Below are positions 16,190 through 25,039 of a DNA stretch of 64,000 nt, one piece after another. The translations under genes and the position numbers were made by a program. The notes under the pieces were generated by a model, which had not been told where the DNA came from, ran no database searches, and saw only the letters and a list, made by a program, of their open reading frames with translations. Each line of letters opens with the position of its first letter. The first letter of the stretch is position 1. Origin of the DNA: an uncultured Muribaculaceae bacterium (GTDB lineage: Bacteria > Bacteroidota > Bacteroidia > Bacteroidales > Muribaculaceae); NCBI GenBank assembly GCA_934661195.1, contig CAKUJD010000009.1, forward strand, positions 37,760 to 101,759. The letters run 5' to 3'.

Positions 16190-17089
16190 ATGAAGAATTC
16201 TCTACTTGTGCTTGCCGCAATGGCAATGGCACCGCTGGCTGCGATGGCAGCCCCGTCGACCACCGACACTGTGAAGGTGGTGAAAAATCCGGGCAACGTG
16301 ATAATCACCGAAGACTCAACCGGAATGAAGCTCACCATTGAAGGCAGCGACGGCAACCCGCAATACCGCTATGTGTATCGCAGCGACCGCAACGACGGCG
16401 TGCGTGAGCACACCACTCAGGCCGAGGGCGACTTTGCCCTGCGCCTGCCGTTCACTAAGACCGACACCGTGAAGCGCGGACGCGTGCACTGGGACATGTT
16501 CTTTGGCGGCCTGTATGTCGGCTGGGGCCACGCCATAGCCCGCGGCGACAATGCCGCCGGCGACCTCGACCGCGCGCTTGGCCATCAGAGCGAAATAGGC
16601 CTGTTAAACCTGATAGGCGTGGAGATGCGCACCCGTTGCGGCTTTGGCATGTCGCTGGGCTTCGGCTTTGAAACCCGCCACTACAATCTGCACAATGGCA
16701 CCAGCTTTGTGAAAGGTGACGACGGCTATCTGCAAATCACCGACAAAGGCGAGGCTTGGAGCAAAGCCAAGTCGAGCCTCACCGTCACTTCGCTCCAGTT
16801 CCCGCTGCTGCTGCGCCAGCGCGTCTACCGCCAGCTTAAGGTGATGGCCGGCGGCGTGATGGACCTCAACCTTTGGGCCACTGCCAAAAACTGCTACACG
16901 ATGGGCGATGTCGACCACGATGAGACGATTAAGAAAATCCACCAGCGCCGTGTCACCTTCGACGCCATAGCCGGCATCGGCGTGGGCGACTTCGGCGTGT
17001 ATTTCCGCTACCGCCCGCAAAATGTGCTTAAGGACGGCTGCGGCCCTCAGTTCCGCAACTGGTCGGTGGGCATAATGCTCGCATTCTAA
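16190..17089 (+). CDS. Exported protein, probable small outer-membrane beta-barrel
   Basis: 299 residues. The signal peptide (MKNSLLVLAAMAMAPLAAMA) is followed by a 70-residue linker rich in Asp and Thr. Alternating amphipathic strands come next (MFFGGLYVGWGHAI, GFGMSLGFGFETRHYNL, FGVYFRYRPQNV), ending with a C-terminal Phe, as outer-membrane barrels do. No named family is recognised. It closes the ECF operon, so the sigma factor probably sits in a circuit touching the envelope. The terminator at 17126-17159 follows closely. Confidence 0.7.
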   Translation: MKNSLLVLAAMAMAPLAAMAAPSTTDTVKVVKNPGNVIITEDSTGMKLTIEGSDGNPQYRYVYRSDRNDGVREHTTQAEGDFALRLPFTKTDTVKRGRVHWDMFFGGLYVGWGHAIARGDNAAGDLDRALGHQSEIGLLNLIGVEMRTRCGFGMSLGFGFETRHYNLHNGTSFVKGDDGYLQITDKGEAWSKAKSSLTVTSLQFPLLLRQRVYRQLKVMAGGVMDLNLWATAKNCYTMGDVDHDETIKKIHQRRVTFDAIAGIGVGDFGVYFRYRPQNVLKDGCGPQFRNWSVGIMLAF

Positions 17090-17125
17090 AGTTGGCGCTA
17101 ATGCCATAATTTAAATAAAAACGTG

Positions 17126-17166
17126 AATCCCCGGTGAGCTTTCTGCCTCACCGGGGATTTTTTTCG
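17126..17166. terminator. Bidirectional intrinsic terminator
   Basis: AATCCCCGGTGAG (17126-17138) and CTCACCGGGGATT (17147-17159) form a perfect 13-bp stem with an 8-nt loop, followed by six T on the plus strand. It serves the sigma operon and probably also the convergent M20 gene. Confidence 0.85.
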
Positions 17167-17183
17167 ATTGCCTGCAGTGTGCG

Positions 17184-18248
17184 CTAAAGCCTGAGGCCGT
17201 CGAGCATTATGATGTAGGTGTCGATGGCCTCGCGAATTTCGTCCAGCTCGATATATTCATCGGCGGTGTGCGAGCGGGCCGAGTCGCCCGGCCCCATCTT
17301 CAGCGACGGGAACGGCATAAGGGCCTGGTCGCTCAGCGTGGGCGACCCGAATGGCACTTTGCCCAGCATCACGGCGCGCTGCACCAGCGGGTGGCCGGTG
17401 TCGATGCCGCTGGGGTTGAGGCGGGTGGAGTGTGGCGTGAGCTCGCACTGCGGCACGGCCTGGCGTATCAGCTCAAGTGTCTGCACGTTGGTGTAGGCGT
17501 CGGTGGTGCGCACGTCCACCAGCATGGTGCAAAGGTCGGGAATCACGTTGTGCTGGTGCCCGGCCTCGATCTTGGTCACCGTTATCTTCACCGGGCCGAG
17601 CATGGCCGACTCCTTGGGCAACCTGAGCGTGCGCAGGGTGCCAATCACATCCATGGCCTTGTAGATGGCGTTCACACCCTCGTTGCGTGCCGCGTGGCCG
17701 GCCACTCCGCGCACCACACCGTCGAGCACCATCAGCCCCTTTTCGGCCACAGCGGGCTGCATGCCCGTGGGCTCGCCCACCAGGGCCACGCTGATGGCGG
17801 GCAGCATGGGCAGCACGCTCTCAATGCCTCCCTTGCCGCTCACCTCCTCTTCGGCCGATGCCAGGAAAATCATGTTGTAGTGTTGCTCGCGCTCGCTCAG
17901 TTGGCGGAATGCCGTGAGCAGGCTCACCACGCTGGCTCCGTCGTCGTTGGTGCCGAGGCCATACATGCGGCCGCCCTCCATGGTGGGGCTGAATGGCTGG
18001 TGCTGCCAGCCGTCGGCCACGCGCACGGTGTCGATGTGCGCGTTGAGCAGCACGGTGGGCTTTTGCGGGTCGAAGCCGGGGGCTATGCTCCACAGGTTGC
18101 ATCCGTGGCGCTTAACGTCGAGTCCAAACCGCCGCATGGCGCGCTCCACCACGTCGGCCACGCCGGCCTCCTGGCGGCTCAGCGACGGCACAGCCACCAT
18201 TTCGCGCAGCAGGTCTAAGGCGTCGTAATATATCTCGTCAATATCCAT
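17184..18248 (-). CDS. M20-family metallo-hydrolase, probable N-acyl-ornithine deacylase of arginine synthesis
   Basis: 354 residues of the ArgE/DapE/CPG2 family. The metal-site motifs are present: HIDTVR (His and catalytic Asp, about 70-73), GTNDDGAS (bridging Asp about 101), ASAEEEVSGKGG (catalytic Glu-Glu about 132-133), VGEPTG (about 157) and the C-terminal His in SARSHTADEYIE. In Bacteroides, arginine is made through N-succinyl intermediates and the deacylase is an M20 enzyme of this size; the presence of argB about 5 kb away supports that role. The choice between succinyl- and acetylornithine is not visible in the sequence. Confidence 0.82.
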   Translation of the reverse strand: MDIDEIYYDALDLLREMVAVPSLSRQEAGVADVVERAMRRFGLDVKRHGCNLWSIAPGFDPQKPTVLLNAHIDTVRVADGWQHQPFSPTMEGGRMYGLGTNDDGASVVSLLTAFRQLSEREQHYNMIFLASAEEEVSGKGGIESVLPMLPAISVALVGEPTGMQPAVAEKGLMVLDGVVRGVAGHAARNEGVNAIYKAMDVIGTLRTLRLPKESAMLGPVKITVTKIEAGHQHNVIPDLCTMLVDVRTTDAYTNVQTLELIRQAVPQCELTPHSTRLNPSGIDTGHPLVQRAVMLGKVPFGSPTLSDQALMPFPSLKMGPGDSARSHTADEYIELDEIREAIDTYIIMLDGLRL

Positions 18249-18275
18249 ATGTGTATCGTCTTTTTTTTTGAATGA

Positions 18276-19985
18276 TTATTTCTCAAGCAGAATGCCCGTC
18301 AGCATCACGCTGGGTATGTTGCCGTCAAGTTCAATGCTTTCCACCATCAGCGCTGCCCCGGGGCCGTAGAGCATCAGGTGCCGGCTGGGATCGTCGTTGG
18401 GCATACCGGCCACTTTGGCCACGCTGTTGAGCCGCGTGCTCAGCTCCACAGTGTTGCCGTTGCGCCCCTTCAGACTCACCCTCAATACGCCCTGGTCTTG
18501 CAACTCGCGCGCGTCAAGCTTAATCCAGCCTTGGCTGCCGTCAATCATGGTGGCATAGCGGTAGCCCTGTGGCAGGCTGGCTGCTGCGCTGCTGAGCATG
18601 TCGGTGGCCGAGAGGCTGCTCACGTTGGTCGTGGGGTATGTGGCCATGGGCAGGCATTTTTCGGCCAGCCGCCCAAGCGCCACATCGGCTTCGGCCAGCG
18701 GATTGGTGGCATTGCCTCCGTAGATGTTATAAAGGTATGCCATGCGGCTGTCGAGCAGTGTGGCCTGTGCCTCTGGCATTGAGTGCAGTAGCTGGTCGTA
18801 GCTTTGGCGGTTAAGCGGCGTGCGCAGGTGCGCTTGTGCTATTGCCTCCTGCACTTGCCGCTGCAAGGTGATGCGGGTGACGTTGGCTATGCTTTGCGGC
18901 CCGATTGACGTTAGCACCAGCAGGGCGGCAAACGAGGCAGGAATCCACCAAATGCGCCGCCGGCTAATCAGCAGCCCTATGCACACGGCATACAGCCACA
19001 CGTTGAGCACCACCAGATACAGGCGGAATATGGTCACGCCATAGTCGCCAAGGCGCCGTGCGGCACCCACCGTCATGAGCAGCAGCAGCGGCATCACCAC
19101 GGCCGGCAGCCACCGTGCGGCAAGTGAAGCCACCCGGCTGCACTTGCCCGCCACCAGAGTGGGGTAGAGCACCACCTCCACCAGCAGCATCAGCGCCGCC
19201 AGTGCCGTCACCAGATAGCTCACCCAGCCGTCGGGCAGCTGCCACTGCACCATTATTTTCACAGCGTAGGCATAAAGGGTGAGCAGATACACCCCCGTCA
19301 CGGGCAGCAGCATAAAGTTCACTATGCCGCGGCCCACTCCGGTCAGCTCCACGGCCATGCGGTTGTGCTTATCCTCGCCTGCCGGCACCATCTGCAGCAT
19401 CAGCAGCGGGCTCACCAGCAGGTAGCACACCGCCGAGGTGTCGGCATATATGTTTGAATTCAGGTCGCAGCCAAACAGCACCTCATAGGCCTTGAGCAGT
19501 AGGCACACTGCTCCGGCCAGCGCCAGTCCTATGACCCACGACACGGCCACAGCTGTGAGCATGCGCAGCGTGAAGTTCCACATGGCCACGTCGTTGCGCT
19601 CGCGCCAAAACGGCACCAGCACCACGCTCAGCCCCACGGCCACGTTGGCTGCTATGGCCGCGCCGGCCTTCATGGCGCTCATCGGGCCAAACGAGGTGTA
19701 GCACGCCCCTGCCAGCCACACCATGTGGGCCAGCAGCATTACGGCCGCGTTTGCCAGCCGGTGGCCGCCGCGCTCTTCGCTCCACAGCCGCAGGCTCACC
19801 GACAGCATCAGCGCCGTGGCTGGGTAGTAGGTGGTGAAAAAGCGCATGTCGCTGCTCATGCTGCTGTAGCAGTGGTTGATGACTATGACTGCCACGGTGA
19901 GAACCGCGGCAAAAGCCACACTCTCGGGAAAGCGCCGCAGCGCTCCGCCTATGCGCCGCAGGTCGATGATGCTTGCAATGTTCAT
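18276..19985 (-). CDS. DUF4153 integral membrane protein
   Basis: 569 residues. The N-terminal 390 residues hold about ten to eleven membrane helices, with the DUF4153 signature around YLLTLYAYAVKIMVQWQLPDGWVSYLV. The last 180 residues are soluble (ITLQRQVQEAIAQAHLRTPLNRQSYDQLL onward) and end in beta-rich sequence. The family is common in Bacteroidetes, and its function is unknown. The gene begins just after its own promoter and the M20 deacylase follows 27 bp downstream, so the two are probably co-transcribed, with no obvious functional link. Confidence 0.85.
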   Translation of the reverse strand: MNIASIIDLRRIGGALRRFPESVAFAAVLTVAVIVINHCYSSMSSDMRFFTTYYPATALMLSVSLRLWSEERGGHRLANAAVMLLAHMVWLAGACYTSFGPMSAMKAGAAIAANVAVGLSVVLVPFWRERNDVAMWNFTLRMLTAVAVSWVIGLALAGAVCLLLKAYEVLFGCDLNSNIYADTSAVCYLLVSPLLMLQMVPAGEDKHNRMAVELTGVGRGIVNFMLLPVTGVYLLTLYAYAVKIMVQWQLPDGWVSYLVTALAALMLLVEVVLYPTLVAGKCSRVASLAARWLPAVVMPLLLLMTVGAARRLGDYGVTIFRLYLVVLNVWLYAVCIGLLISRRRIWWIPASFAALLVLTSIGPQSIANVTRITLQRQVQEAIAQAHLRTPLNRQSYDQLLHSMPEAQATLLDSRMAYLYNIYGGNATNPLAEADVALGRLAEKCLPMATYPTTNVSSLSATDMLSSAAASLPQGYRYATMIDGSQGWIKLDARELQDQGVLRVSLKGRNGNTVELSTRLNSVAKVAGMPNDDPSRHLMLYGPGAALMVESIELDGNIPSVMLTGILLEK

Positions 19986-20022
19986 GTCTTTATATGTGTT
20001 GGTGGTGTGATTATAACTATTG

Positions 20023-20030
20023 CAAATATA
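20023..20030 (-). promoter_or_regulatory. Promoter -7 box of the DUF4153-M20 operon
   Basis: TATATTTG on the minus strand matches TAnnTTTG exactly, about 38 bp upstream of the DUF4153 start codon. The -33 region is weak. Confidence 0.6.
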
Positions 20031-20177
20031 GTCAACAAATCATTATGCCGACATAAAAAGCAGCTGGAAAAATTATTTACGGTTAAAATGTGTAAACTTG
20101 TTGAGTCTTAATAGAATTGTTGTTAATGAAAAATGCGATTTGCGACACCTGTTGTGACTAATGCACCGAAAATTAAG

Positions 20178-20185
20178 TAATTTTG
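20178..20185 (+). promoter_or_regulatory. Promoter -7 box of the acyl-CoA ligase gene
   Basis: TAATTTTG on the plus strand, 32 bp upstream of the ATG at 20218, matches the consensus. A TTGT 22 bp upstream may be the -33 element. Confidence 0.6.
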
Positions 20186-20217
20186 CAAGTGAAAAATATC
20201 ACACTTCATAACTAATC

Positions 20218-22071
20218 ATGACTCAGAAATTCATAGAACTGGTCCCGTCGATGGCCCGCAAATATGGCAGCCGCGAGGCATTGAGGTTTCGCGACTATGC
20301 CACACAGGAGTGGACATCCATGTCGTGGGTTGAGATGGACAATGCCATCAGGCGCGAGGCCGTGTCGCTATACAAGGCCGGAGTTGAGGAGCAGGGCCGC
20401 GTGTGCATATTCTCGCAAAATTGTCCCGAGATCATAATCACGCACTTCGCCGCGTTCAGCAACCGCGCCGTGCCCGTGCCCATCTACGCCACCAGCAGCA
20501 AGGACGAGGCTGCCTACATCGTCAACGATGCAGGCGCCACAGTGCTGTTCACGGGCGACCAGAACCAATATGCCATAGCCAGGCAGCTGCTTGGCCAGTG
20601 CCCCACACTGAAGCACATAGTCACTCTCGACCCCAGCGTGGAGCGCGATGCCGACGACACCGACACAATGTCGTGGGCCGAGTTCCTGGCCCTGGGCGAC
20701 AATCCCACCCAGGCCGAGACCGACGCCGTTGAGGCGCGCCGCAAGGCTTTCGATCCGGGCGACCTGATGTACCTCATCTACACCTCGGGCACCACTGGCG
20801 TGCCCAAAGGCGTGATGCTCACCCACCACAACTTTATGTCGGCCATGGACGGCCACCTCGAGCGCATCCACCTCAACGATGAAACCGACCTGTCGCTCAG
20901 CTTCCTGCCTTTCAGCCACGTGTTTGAGCTCGGCTGGACCATGGTGTGCCTGTGCAGCGGCGTGCGTGTGGCCATCAACCTCAACCCCAAGGAAATCCAG
21001 AAGGCCGTGCGCGAGGTGCAGCCCACCTGCATGTGCAGCGTGCCTCGATTTTGGGAAAAGGTGTACACTGCCATCAACGACAATGTGTCGAAGGCCAAGC
21101 CGGTGGTGAAGATGCTGTTTAAGCACGCCGTGGCCGTGGGCCGCACGCGCAACGTGAAGTATGTGCGCACTGGCCGCAAACCGCCGCTGCTGGTCGAGAA
21201 GCAATACCAGTATTTCGAGAAGAAGGTGTTCAGCCGCCTGCGCCGCGCCATTGGCGTGGAGCATGGCCGCTTCTTCCCCACCGCCGGAGCCATGCTCAGC
21301 GACAACATCACCGAGTTCCTTCACGCCATAGGCATCAACATAGTCATAGGCTACGGCCTCAGCGAGACCAACGCCACCGTCAGCTTCTATCCCGCCGTGG
21401 GCTGGGAGCTGGGCACCATAGGCTCCACCCTGCCGGGCGTGATGGTGAAGATAGGCGATGCTGGCGAGATACTGGTCAAAGGCCCCACCGTGATGAAGGG
21501 CTACTTCCACAAGCCCGAGGAGACGGCCAAGGCCATCGATGCCGACGGCTGGTTTCACACGGGCGACTGCGGCCACATCACCGACACCGGCCAGCTGGTG
21601 ATGACTGAGCGCCTCAAAGACCTCTACAAGACCAGCAACGGCAAGTACATCGCCCCGCAGGTGCTCGAGACGGCGCTCGCCCAGGACATCTTCGTTGAGC
21701 AGGTCACCGTGATTGGCGACGGCCGCAAATATGTGTCGGCGCTCATCGTGCCCAATTTCGATGAACTTAAGGCCTATGCCGCCAAAAAGAAGATTGCCTA
21801 CAAGAGCATTGAAGACCTGGTGAACAACGCCGACATCCACAAAATGCTCGATGCCCGCATACAAGGCTATCAGAAGGACATGGCCAGCTATGAGCAGATT
21901 AAGCGCTTCGTGCTGCTGCCGCGCCCATTCACCATGGAGAGCGGCGAGCTCACCAACACGCTTAAAATCCGCCGTGCCGTGGTCAACAAGCGCTACTCCA
22001 AACTCATCGACGCCATGTATGCTGCCGACTTCCGCAAAAAAGGCGGCGACAGCAAGGACGGCAACAAATAA
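20218..22071 (+). CDS. AMP-forming long-chain fatty acid-CoA ligase
   Basis: 617 residues of the ANL adenylating superfamily. The ATP-binding P-loop YTSGTTGVPKGVM lies near residues 185-197, the adenylate motif GYGLSETNATVS near 378, the hinge TGDCGHI near 455, and TERLKDLYKTSNGKYIAP carries the linker and the family KTS-GKY signature. The enzyme joins fatty acids to coenzyme A through an acyl-AMP intermediate, feeding lipid synthesis or turnover. Length and the GKYIAP signature fit the bacterial long-chain type. It is transcribed toward prfB, 45 bp away. Confidence 0.93.
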   Translation: MTQKFIELVPSMARKYGSREALRFRDYATQEWTSMSWVEMDNAIRREAVSLYKAGVEEQGRVCIFSQNCPEIIITHFAAFSNRAVPVPIYATSSKDEAAYIVNDAGATVLFTGDQNQYAIARQLLGQCPTLKHIVTLDPSVERDADDTDTMSWAEFLALGDNPTQAETDAVEARRKAFDPGDLMYLIYTSGTTGVPKGVMLTHHNFMSAMDGHLERIHLNDETDLSLSFLPFSHVFELGWTMVCLCSGVRVAINLNPKEIQKAVREVQPTCMCSVPRFWEKVYTAINDNVSKAKPVVKMLFKHAVAVGRTRNVKYVRTGRKPPLLVEKQYQYFEKKVFSRLRRAIGVEHGRFFPTAGAMLSDNITEFLHAIGINIVIGYGLSETNATVSFYPAVGWELGTIGSTLPGVMVKIGDAGEILVKGPTVMKGYFHKPEETAKAIDADGWFHTGDCGHITDTGQLVMTERLKDLYKTSNGKYIAPQVLETALAQDIFVEQVTVIGDGRKYVSALIVPNFDELKAYAAKKKIAYKSIEDLVNNADIHKMLDARIQGYQKDMASYEQIKRFVLLPRPFTMESGELTNTLKIRRAVVNKRYSKLIDAMYAADFRKKGGDSKDGNK

Positions 22072-22116
22072 TTCACAATTCATTTTATTAACCCCATTTA
22101 ATCATTAAAGACTCGA

Positions 22117-23230
22117 ATGATTACGCAAGAACAGCTAAAAGAGATACAAGAGCGCAAGGATGCGCTGAGGAGGTATCTTTGACGTCGACAACAAGAAAAT
22201 AGAAGTCGAAGAAGAGGAACTGCGCACTCATGTGCCCGACTTCTGGCAAGACCAGAAAGCGGCCGAAGCGCAGATGAAGAAAATCAAGATGCTGCACTAC
22301 TGGATCGACAGTTGCAGTGAGGTGGAGGCCGCCGTCGACGAGGTGGCCATCGGCTTTGACTTTGTCAAGGAGGGCGTGCTCACCGAAGATGAGCTCGACG
22401 CGCTCTATGCCGATGCCCTCAAGAAAATCGAGAAGCTGGAGCTGCGCAATATGCTCCGCCGCGACGAGGACAAGATGGATGCCATCCTCAAAATCAACTC
22501 CGGCGCCGGCGGCACCGAGAGCCAGGACTGGGCATCGATGCTAATGCGCATGTATTTGCGCTGGTGCGAGCGCCACGGCTACAAGACGGCCATCGAGCAC
22601 ATGGTCGACGGCGACGAGGCCGGCATCAAGAGCGTCACCATAAGCGTGGAGGGCGCATTTGCCTACGGCTACCTCAAGAGTGAGAACGGTGTGCACCGCC
22701 TGGTGCGCGTGTCGCCCTACAATGCCCAGGGCAAGCGCATGACCTCGTTTGCCTCGGTGTTTGTCACACCGCTCGTCGACGACACCATCGAAATCAACCT
22801 CGACCCCGCCCGCATCTCGTGGGACACCTTCCGCAGCGGCGGCGCAGGCGGCCAGAATGTGAACAAGGTGGAGAGCGGCGTGCGCGTGCGCTACCAGTAC
22901 AAAGACCCATACACTGGCGAGGAAGAGGAGATCCTGGTGGAGAACACCGAGACGCGCGACCAGCCTAAAAACCGCGAGAACGCTCTGCGCAACCTCAAGT
23001 CAATTCTCTACAACAAGGAGCTGCAGCACCGCCAGGAAGAGCAGCGCAAGGTGGAGGACTCGAAGAAGAAAATCGAGTGGGGGTCGCAGATTCGCAGCTA
23101 TGTGATGGACGACCGCCGCGTGAAGGACCACCGCACGGGCTACCAGACGAGCGACGTGGGCGGCGTGATGGACGGCGACATCGACGGCTTCATCAAGGCC
23201 TACCTCATGGAGTTTGGCAAAGAAGAATAA
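22117..23230 (+). CDS. prfB: Peptide chain release factor 2, with programmed +1 frameshift
   Basis: Release factor 2 ends translation at UGA and UAA. The first 21 codons (MITQEQLKEIQERKDALRRYL) end at an in-frame TGA (22180-22182). The ribosome shifts +1 on CTT-TGA-C, skipping one T, and continues with DVDNKKIEVEE for 349 more residues, giving about 370 in all. The internal Shine-Dalgarno AGGAGG (22168-22173), three bases before the CTT slip codon, is the classic frameshift stimulator. The GGQ catalytic motif is visible in RSGGAGGQNVNKVESG; the UGA/UAA recognition part lies just before it. Reading from a later in-frame start at 22232 would lose the N-terminal domain. Annotation as one continuous frame would be wrong. 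Confidence 0.96.
22168..22183 (+). promoter_or_regulatory. prfB autoregulatory frameshift site
   Basis: AGGAGG, TAT, CTT, TGA, C: an internal Shine-Dalgarno at the exact 3-nt spacing before CTT-TGA. When RF2 is scarce, termination at this UGA is slow and the ribosome shifts +1, so RF2 controls its own level. Confidence 0.95.
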
Positions 23231-23301
23231 CAGTTTTTTCATGGCCGGATGCCGCTTGAAGTGGCACCTGGCCATGATTGTTTTTTAAATGTGACAGCAA
23301 T

Positions 23302-24084
23302 ATGGAACAAAAGCAGGATTTGCTCATCGTGAAGGTGGGCGGCAAAATTGTGGAAAACCCCGCTGCACTCATGCGGCTCATCACCGATGTGGCCGCCATC
23401 AGGCAGCCCAAGGTGCTGGTGCACGGCGGCGGTGTGATGGCCACTAAAATGGCCGAGCGCCTGGGAATAAAGACCACCATGGTCGAGGGCCGGCGAGTGA
23501 CCGACGACGACATGCTCGATGTGGTCACCATGGTGTATGGCGGCCTGGTCAACAAGCGCCTCGTGGCGCTGCTCCAGTGGCACAAGCAGAACGCCATAGG
23601 CCTCACAGGTGCCGACATGAACATCATGCTCAGCGTCAAGCGTCCCGTGCGCAAGGTGGACTACGGCTGGGTGGGCGATGTGAAGAAGGCCAACGGAAAG
23701 GCCCTGGCGCAGCTCATCAGTTCGGGCGTGATGCCTGTGATAGCCCCCCTCACCCACGACGGCATGGGCCACATGCTCAACACCAATGCCGACACCATGG
23801 CGGCGGCCACCGCCACCGCCCTGTCGCGCTACTACAATGTGACCCTTGTCTACTGCTTTGAGAAAGACGGCGTGCTCATGAATCCTGACGACGACGACAG
23901 CGTGATACCCGTGCTGCGCATGTCGCAATACGACCAGCTGAAGTCGCTCGGCATAATCAAAGACGGCATGATTCCCAAACTCGACAACGCCTTTGCCACC
24001 CTCGACAATGGCGTGCGCGAGGTGGTGATAACCAACGCCGCCAACCTAAGCGACTTCACCAAAGGCACCCATATCCAGCTCTAA
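23302..24084 (+). CDS. argB: N-acetyl(succinyl)glutamate kinase
   Basis: 260 residues of the amino acid kinase family, the second step of ornithine/arginine synthesis: phosphorylation of the gamma-carboxyl of N-acylglutamate by ATP. Visible are the N-terminal VKVGGKIVENP phosphate-binding loop, VHGGGVMATKMAERLG (substrate loop), GLTGADMNI, and the C-terminal KDGMIPKLDNAFATLDNGVREVVI segment with the conserved Lys. The ATG at 23302 was preferred to an open stretch eight codons upstream. In Bacteroides the pathway uses N-succinylglutamate; which acyl group applies here is not resolved. It follows prfB by 71 bp. Confidence 0.93.
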   Translation: MEQKQDLLIVKVGGKIVENPAALMRLITDVAAIRQPKVLVHGGGVMATKMAERLGIKTTMVEGRRVTDDDMLDVVTMVYGGLVNKRLVALLQWHKQNAIGLTGADMNIMLSVKRPVRKVDYGWVGDVKKANGKALAQLISSGVMPVIAPLTHDGMGHMLNTNADTMAAATATALSRYYNVTLVYCFEKDGVLMNPDDDDSVIPVLRMSQYDQLKSLGIIKDGMIPKLDNAFATLDNGVREVVITNAANLSDFTKGTHIQL

Positions 24085-24216
24085 TTCCTAAGGCGTTCCG
24101 TACGCAATCGCCTAAAAATAAGAGCAATATTTGTAAGGACGCGACATGCCGAGAGCACAGAAAAAATCGCAATTCAAGCGAGTTGGCATGTAAAAAGGCG
24201 CCAAACAGCGACGGAA

Positions 24217-24374
24217 ACTGTAGGGACGTGGCATGCCACGTCCAACGCAAATAGCTGCAAATCAATTGATTGCACATAAATAAACACAGTCGGTGAAGGC
24301 GTATTTGATATGATTTTGCTTTCGTGCTGGGGGGAGGCTACGCCCGTCGGACGCGGCATGCCGCATCCCTACAG
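24217..24374. repeat. Inverted pair of REP-like palindromes
   Basis: Copy 1 is GGACGTGGCATGCCACGTCC (24224-24243), a perfect 20-bp palindrome preceded by CTGTAG. Copy 2 is GGACGCGGCATGCCGCATCC (24349-24368), followed by CTACAG, so the copies point in opposite directions, as in BIME-type clusters. A degenerate half copy (GGACGCGACATGCC) lies at 24137-24150. Confidence 0.75.
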
Positions 24375-24457
24375 TAAGTACCTGTAAGTCATACCTTTAA
24401 CTGTTGTCTGTTTAGACTTTAACCCTCAACTTTAAACCTTATCCCGCTTAGGAATAA

Positions 24458-24499
24458 AATTTTTCAGTGCTTTCGGTATGCCGGGAGCACTGAAAAATT
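24458..24499. repeat. Perfect 14-bp hairpin
   Basis: AATTTTTCAGTGCT (24458-24471) and AGCACTGAAAAATT (24486-24499) are exact complements, with a further CGG/CCG pairing inside the 14-nt interior. Possibly a bidirectional terminator behind argB, though argB ends 370 bp upstream; otherwise part of the repeat cluster. Confidence 0.5.
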
Positions 24500-24534
24500 A
24501 TAACGTTTGCGTTGTTTGCCACAAAATTGTAGAT

Positions 24535-24830
24535 GGCATTATTCCGAGGGATAAAATAGGTGTAGGCAGGTATGCAGCGCGGGCGTAGCGATAGCGAAGT
24601 CCGCGCGAAATGCCTGCATCATTGCCGCCTACACAAATGCATTCCAGAGGAATGCGACAGCAGCCTGATTCTGCTGATATGCTGATTGTTGCGCTGAGAA
24701 ACGTGACGAGGTGCAGTAGTGGCATTCCGCTGGAATGCCATGGGTGGGTGTGCCGCGTAGCAGGCATTTCGCGTCGGCTGCGCCTCCGCTGCATACCTGC
24801 CTACACATATCCAATCCCTCTGGGATTGCC
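24535..24830. repeat. MITE-like element: about 296-bp imperfect inverted repeat
   Basis: The arms GTGTAGGCAGGTATGCAGCG (24560-24579) and its exact complement (24787-24806) are perfect over 20 bp. Homology continues outward to GGCATT/GGGATTGCC and inward through GAAATGCCTGC, the CCGCCTACAC-like segment and the ATTCCAGAGGAAT/ATTCCGCTGGAAT palindromes, so each half is about 145 bp. No transposase ORF is inside. Confidence 0.7.
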
Positions 24831-25039
24831 ACTTCTTCGGCGCTCTCGGTAGTTCCAACCACGAAAAAAACGCCGTTTTGCTTGCTGTCTCGGTCCTTAA
24901 TATGTTAAATCTAAAAAAAACATAGTGAAAAATGCGGATTTGTTTGCAATTAAAATTATTTTACATGTATTTGCGCCAGTATAGCATCAAACTAATAATT
25001 AAACAATGAGATCATTTTGCTAACCTAAAATAAACCAAC

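Larger units (their letters stand above)
24085..25039. other. Gene-free stretch built of palindromic repeats
   Basis: Nearly 1 kb without a supportable gene. It contains a half copy and two oppositely oriented copies of a REP-like palindrome (24132-24374), a 14-bp-stem hairpin (24458-24499) and a large inverted-repeat element (24535-24830). Short open frames within it are by-products of the repeats. Confidence 0.7.

Noticed and set aside
22232..23230. prfB as a 332-residue protein starting at 22232
   Set aside because: This ignores the programmed frameshift and loses the conserved N-terminal part; the 22117 start plus the +1 shift gives full-length RF2.
24498..24862. Several overlapping 60-98 codon ORFs on both strands
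   Set aside because: All lie inside the MITE-like inverted repeat, and their translations simply reflect the palindromes.
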